Below are positions 6,496-8,819 of a stretch of DNA of 8,819 nt, piece by piece. Source of the stretch: Nitrosopumilales archaeon (GTDB lineage Archaea > Thermoproteota > Nitrososphaeria > Nitrososphaerales > Nitrosopumilaceae). Within the stretch, counting starts at the first letter, position 1, and every line of letters begins with the position of its first letter. The translations under genes were made by a program, and so were the position numbers. The notes beneath the pieces were generated by a model that was not told the origin of the DNA, ran no database searches, and worked only from the letters and a program-made list of their open reading frames with translations. Location of the stretch: the NCBI GenBank assembly GCA_016838795.1, contig JAEHKQ010000186.1:1-8819 (forward strand). The letters run 5' to 3'.

Positions 6496-6558
6496 TTACA
6501 GTACCAGAACAACCAGCAATACAATGCTCAAATCGCCAGTTTTTTTAATGGTATTCAT
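6496..6558 (-). CDS. Putative branched-chain leader peptide upstream of ilvB
   Basis: A 20-codon frame, ATG at 6558 to TAA at 6496-6498. It begins MNTIKKTGDL and ends S-IVLLVVLVL: nine consecutive Ile/Val/Leu codons directly before the stop (ATT GTA TTG CTG GTT GTT CTG GTA CTG). It sits 6-7 nt after the transcription start expected from a TATA-like box at 6585-6595, and a strong inverted repeat follows its stop. The arrangement is what bacterial ilv and leu operons use for attenuation by charged-tRNA supply. I know of no established archaeal equivalent. A competing open frame on the + strand (6484-6549) covers the same bases, so translation is unproven. Local GC (about 45%) is above that of the surrounding spacer. 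Confidence 0.4.
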   Translation of the reverse strand: MNTIKKTGDLSIVLLVVLVL

Positions 6559-6584
6559 TGTGGTCAAATGATTTCGTCTTATGA

Positions 6585-6595
6585 TAATTAATAAA
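6585..6595 (-). promoter_or_regulatory. TATA-like box of the ilvB-ilvN-leuA-leuB operon
   Basis: Minus strand TTTATTAATTA, centred near 6591. At the usual archaeal distance transcription would start near 6565, giving a 6-7 nt leader before the ATG at 6558 and an untranslated or leader region of about 120 nt before ilvB. A second, weaker candidate (GTTAAAATTA at 6466-6475) would give a leaderless ilvB message from the ATG at 6443. Confidence 0.45.
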
Positions 6596-6618
6596 GATTG
6601 CTAGAAAAATACCCTTGA

Positions 6619-6651
6619 TTTTTTAGGAAACACACTCGAATTTTTTTAGGA
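6619..6651. repeat. Two direct copies of TTTTTTAGGA
   Basis: Identical 10-mers at 6619-6628 and 6642-6651, start to start 23 bp (about two helical turns), in the spacer between the divergent ilvB operon and the gene at 6697. They could be tandem binding sites upstream of the 6697 promoter. The bases are low in complexity, so chance is a real possibility. Confidence 0.25.
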
Positions 6652-6662
6652 TCATAGAAGAC

Positions 6663-6670
6663 TTAAACTA
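6663..6670 (+). promoter_or_regulatory. Possible TATA-like box for the NTF2-like gene
   Basis: TTAAACTA, centred about 31 bp before the TTG at 6697, slightly far but compatible with a very short leader. No Shine-Dalgarno sequence precedes the start. Confidence 0.3.
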
Positions 6671-6696
6671 ACAATACCAAACAAACAATATCGGTT

Positions 6697-7098
6697 TTGT
6701 TAGAGAATGACCAAATAATCAATGTTATAGAAAAATTCTTTGAAGCAGGTAAGAGTAAAAATTTGGCAATACTGCGTGAAATTCAACTTGATGATTCAAG
6801 ATTTTCAAGTTTTAGTGATGTTCCACCATATGATCTAAAAGACTTTGCAACTACCATAACATTAGAAGAATTAAGATTTGTGAGTATTTCAGATTACAAT
6901 TACCAAATTAAAAATCCTAAAATTAGTATATTTGATGACATGGCAATTGTTGCCTTTGAGTTGCTTCAAAAAGGCATGTTGGTGGATAACAAAGCATTCA
7001 CTGGGAAGTTAATTTCAATAAATGGAAGAGCTACCTTCGTATTAGTAAAAAATCCAATGTGGAAAATTGTCCACATACATCTATCGAAAATAGAATAA
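6697..7098 (+). CDS. NTF2/SnoaL-like small protein
   Basis: A 133-residue protein resembling the NTF2-like cone fold (SnoaL_3/DUF4440 type). The N-terminal helix pair covers about 5-30 (IINVIEKFFEAGKSKNLAIL), followed by an RFSSFSDVPPYDL loop (35-47) and alternating beta strands. The C-terminus GRATFVLVKNPMWKIVHIHLS (110-130) matches the family's closing strands. Members may be small enzymes, ligand binders or stress-related proteins; no catalytic residues can be assigned. It looks soluble, with no signal peptide. Start is TTG at 6697: an in-frame stop lies at 6664-6666, and the next in-frame ATG is far inside the fold (near 6940), so a non-ATG start is needed. It is transcribed divergently from the ilvB operon and converges on the LsrF-like gene with 32 bp between stops. 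Whether it shares regulation with the amino-acid operon is unknown. Confidence 0.75.
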   Translation: MLENDQIINVIEKFFEAGKSKNLAILREIQLDDSRFSSFSDVPPYDLKDFATTITLEELRFVSISDYNYQIKNPKISIFDDMAIVAFELLQKGMLVDNKAFTGKLISINGRATFVLVKNPMWKIVHIHLSKIE

Positions 7099-7114
7099 TT
7101 TTGGAGATAACTTA

Positions 7115-7154
7115 TTTTTAGTGCTAAAGTTTATTCTTTCTTTTTTCGTTTTTT
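7115..7154 (+). terminator. T-rich terminator region for the NTF2-like gene
   Basis: On the + strand, T5 at 7115-7119, TTTCTTTTTT at 7137-7146 and T6 at 7149-7154 follow the stop at 7098. The later tracts are the complement of the lysine codons that end the convergent aldolase gene. No strong hairpin is seen; the pattern suits U-tract termination. Confidence 0.4.
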
Positions 7155-8000
7155 AGTTGGTTTAGAAGGTTTTTGTTTACTTGAAGCAGATGGCTTACTG
7201 GTTTTTGGTGGAGGAGATTCTTTTGAAAGATTTTTGAACATGTCATATGCTTGATCAACAGTTGCATGTCCATGAACAATTGATCTTACAGCTTTAATCA
7301 TGGGCACAGGATAATCAGATTGCCAGATATTACGTCCCATGTCTACACCAACAGCGCCGGCTTTAATGGCGTTGTAAGCCAGTGTTAACGCATCACGTTC
7401 CGGTATCTTTTTCCCTCCTGCAATTATTATTGGGACTGGACATGAATTTACTACTTCTTCAAAATTTTCACAATAGTATGTCTTAACTATGTGTGCACCT
7501 TGTTCAGCTGCAATTCTACACGCTAGTGAAAAGTAACGAGAATCTCTTACCATATCTTTTCCTACAGCAGTAACTGCCAATACAGGAATTCCGTATTCTT
7601 CAGCTTCATTCACTAGTTTGCCTAGATTCACAATTGTTTGATGTTCATATTTTCCACCCACAAAAATAGACATAGCAAGGGCACTTGCATTCACACGAAT
7701 TGCATCTTTGATGCTAGTTGTGATTTGTTCGTTGGATAAATCTTCACCAATTATACTAGTGCCACCAGATACGCGTAAAACAACCGGCACAGGGAAATTT
7801 GCATCAACAGAAGTTCTGAGAATACCTCTCGTCAACATAAGAGAATCACAATACTTTAACAAAGGTCTAATAGTGTTTTTAGGAACTTCTAATCTTTCAG
7901 TTGGTCCCAAAAAATATCCATGATCAACAGCTAACATTACTGCTTTGCCATCAGCTGGTTTGATAATTTTTGCTAGTCTATTTTTTAATCCCCAATCCAT
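7131..8000 (-). CDS. LsrF-like class I (Schiff-base) aldolase/thiolase with basic C-terminal tail
   Basis: A 289-residue DeoC/FbaB-family TIM barrel, closest by eye to E. coli LsrF (3-hydroxy-5-phosphonooxypentane-2,4-dione thiolase). Shared segments include MDWGLKNRL at 1-9, VMLAVDHGYFLGPT (21-34), TRGILR (57-62), GKYEHQ (116-121), VGKDMVRDSRYFSLA (146-160), IVKTYY (171-176), IIIAGGKKIPERDAL (191-205) and GVDMGRNIWQSD (218-229). K173 is the expected Schiff-base lysine, and GGKK plus GRN form the phosphate-binding end of the barrel. Residues about 261-289 are an added Lys/Pro/Ser-rich tail ending KKRKKKE, not present in LsrF. The substrate is probably a phosphorylated ketose or dione. The AI-2 role cannot be assumed, because no other lsr gene is visible. 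An archaeal relative, ADH synthase of the aromatic pathway (aroA'), is a less likely alternative. It lies 45 bp after the dehydrogenase gene, probably in one operon. Confidence 0.85.
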   Translation of the reverse strand: MDWGLKNRLAKIIKPADGKAVMLAVDHGYFLGPTERLEVPKNTIRPLLKYCDSLMLTRGILRTSVDANFPVPVVLRVSGGTSIIGEDLSNEQITTSIKDAIRVNASALAMSIFVGGKYEHQTIVNLGKLVNEAEEYGIPVLAVTAVGKDMVRDSRYFSLACRIAAEQGAHIVKTYYCENFEEVVNSCPVPIIIAGGKKIPERDALTLAYNAIKAGAVGVDMGRNIWQSDYPVPMIKAVRSIVHGHATVDQAYDMFKNLSKESPPPKTSKPSASSKQKPSKPTKKRKKKE

Positions 8001-8045
8001 TTTTCATCGATTTTGAAACAAATAGTTTGCATTCTTAAGCCTTTC

Positions 8046-8819
8046 TCATTTTGTGATTATTATTTTCATGGAGTCTGAACCATTATGAGCATGATCAAAT
8101 GCTCTTTGGGTTTCTGTGATTGAATATTTATGCGTGATCAAGTCTTTGACAGATACCCTGCCAGAGTCTATTAGTTGTAGAGCTTCTTTAGTATCGAAAT
8201 CTGATGCCGCATAACTTGTTGTTAATGTGATTTCCTTTGAGTAAATTTTACTCATATCAATATTCATTGCATCACCTTTGGATGGAACGCCAAACATCAT
8301 TATGGTTCCACCTTTTCTCACAAGATCAATTGCAGTATCAACAGCTTGTAAATTCCCAGTAGCTACAATTACTATATCCACGCCACAATTATCTGTATCA
8401 TTCAGGATTTTTTCTGTTTTTGTAGAATTGTTTGAATTTATGGCATCAGTTATTCCAAACTTTTTTACAAATTCTAAACGAAAGTCGTTGATGTCTAAAC
8501 AATAGATTTTTTCAAAACCTTTGTCTTTTGCCAACATTACGTGCATTATACCAGTAGGGCCAACCCCAAAAATTGCTATCGAGTCGCCTTTTTGAAAAGA
8601 AAATTTATGCCATGATCTAACACAGCAACCCAGAGGTTCAATCATAGCAGCTTCATCAAAGCTCATAGAATCTGGAATTCTTAGGACCCCGCCATGAGAA
8701 ACATTCCATTCTGGAACCAAATACTCTTCGGCTAACCCGCATGGAAATAGATTAGTTTCATAGTATTTTGGGCACATTGTTTCATTACCGTGTTTACAAA
8801 AATGACATGAATAGCATGG
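8046..8819 (-). CDS. Zinc-dependent medium-chain alcohol/polyol dehydrogenase (N-terminus outside window)
   Basis: NAD(P)-dependent dehydrogenase of the zinc MDR superfamily. The frame stays open upstream of the ATG at 8777 to the window edge and reads CYSCHFC..GNETMC, the structural-zinc lobe (C-x2-C-x2-C-x7-C). The gene therefore starts beyond 8819; 257 codons are present of about 340. Also visible: EPLGC (residues 61-65 of the visible part), whose glutamate lies at the catalytic zinc; GVGPTG (85-90) of the Rossmann fold; and aspartate in IYCLDIND at the end of strand two, which favours NAD+ over NADP+. The first catalytic zinc Cys and the GHE motif are in the missing part. It resembles sorbitol, threonine or sugar-alcohol dehydrogenases; the substrate cannot be named. 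It precedes the LsrF-like aldolase on the same strand, suggesting oxidation of a hydroxyl followed by aldol or thiolytic cleavage, in either direction. Confidence 0.85.
   Translation of the reverse strand, partial: PCYSCHFCKHGNETMCPKYYETNLFPCGLAEEYLVPEWNVSHGGVLRIPDSMSFDEAAMIEPLGCCVRSWHKFSFQKGDSIAIFGVGPTGIMHVMLAKDKGFEKIYCLDINDFRLEFVKKFGITDAINSNNSTKTEKILNDTDNCGVDIVIVATGNLQAVDTAIDLVRKGGTIMMFGVPSKGDAMNIDMSKIYSKEITLTTSYAASDFDTKEALQLIDSGRVSVKDLITHKYSITETQRAFDHAHNGSDSMKIIITK

Noticed and set aside
6484..6549. Open frame of 21 codons on the + strand (begins MDHTLQYQNN), antisense to the putative leader peptide
   Set aside because: It has no TATA-like box at the right distance, no ribosome-binding site and no recognisable product, while the opposite strand encodes I/V/L codons directly upstream of ilvB. 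It remains the main competing explanation for the locally raised GC.
7131..8000. Assignment as a true AI-2 (lsr) processing enzyme
   Set aside because: Sequence similarity to LsrF is strong, but no lsr kinase, transporter or regulator is present. Only the enzyme class is claimed.
8046..8777. ATG at 8777 as the true start of the dehydrogenase
   Set aside because: Codons upstream of it encode the first three cysteines of the structural-zinc lobe, so the gene continues past the window edge.

Overview
This AT-rich window (my estimate is mid-30s % GC) looks like chromosome from an archaeon, most probably an ammonia-oxidising thaumarchaeon (Nitrososphaerota, Nitrosopumilus-like). The assignment is inference. 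It rests on an archaeal/eukaryal-type aspartyl-tRNA synthetase, genes that start at or close to the expected transcription start about 27 bp after a TATA-like box, U-tract rather than classical hairpin terminators, and small cysteine-rich proteins. No rRNA, tRNA, CRISPR array, transposon or phage gene was seen.

Left part (1-1701, + strand): the 3' three quarters of aspS, then two small cysteine-rich genes. The first encodes a zinc-ribbon plus coiled-coil protein. Its TATA box and start codon are bracketed by two near-identical palindromes (TGTTAT-N2/3-ATAACA), which look like a paired operator. The second encodes an eight-cysteine, FYVE/RING-spaced cross-brace finger followed by two membrane helices.

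Centre (1698-6558, - strand, transcribed right to left): a compact branched-chain amino-acid operon, ilvB-ilvN-leuA-leuB. IlvB and IlvN are the catalytic and regulatory subunits of acetohydroxyacid synthase, the entry step to valine, leucine and isoleucine. LeuA and LeuB catalyse the first step and the dehydrogenase step of the leucine branch. ilvC, ilvD and leuC/leuD are not here and must lie elsewhere. ilvB and ilvN are 7 bp apart, ilvN and leuA overlap as ATGA, and leuB follows 36 bp later with its own Shine-Dalgarno sequence. Upstream of ilvB, between a good TATA-like box and the ilvB start, lies a possible 20-codon leader peptide ending in nine consecutive Ile/Val/Leu codons. It is followed by a 13-bp-arm inverted repeat containing a U5 tract. 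This resembles bacterial ilv/leu attenuators and is the most interesting feature of the window.

Right part (6697-8819): a + strand NTF2/SnoaL-like small protein converges on a - strand pair. The pair is an LsrF-like class I (Schiff-base) aldolase with an unusual Lys/Pro/Ser-rich tail and, upstream of it, a zinc-dependent medium-chain dehydrogenase that runs off the window. At both convergent junctions the lysine-rich C-terminus of one gene puts an oligo-T tract on the other strand, which may serve as the terminator of the opposing gene.
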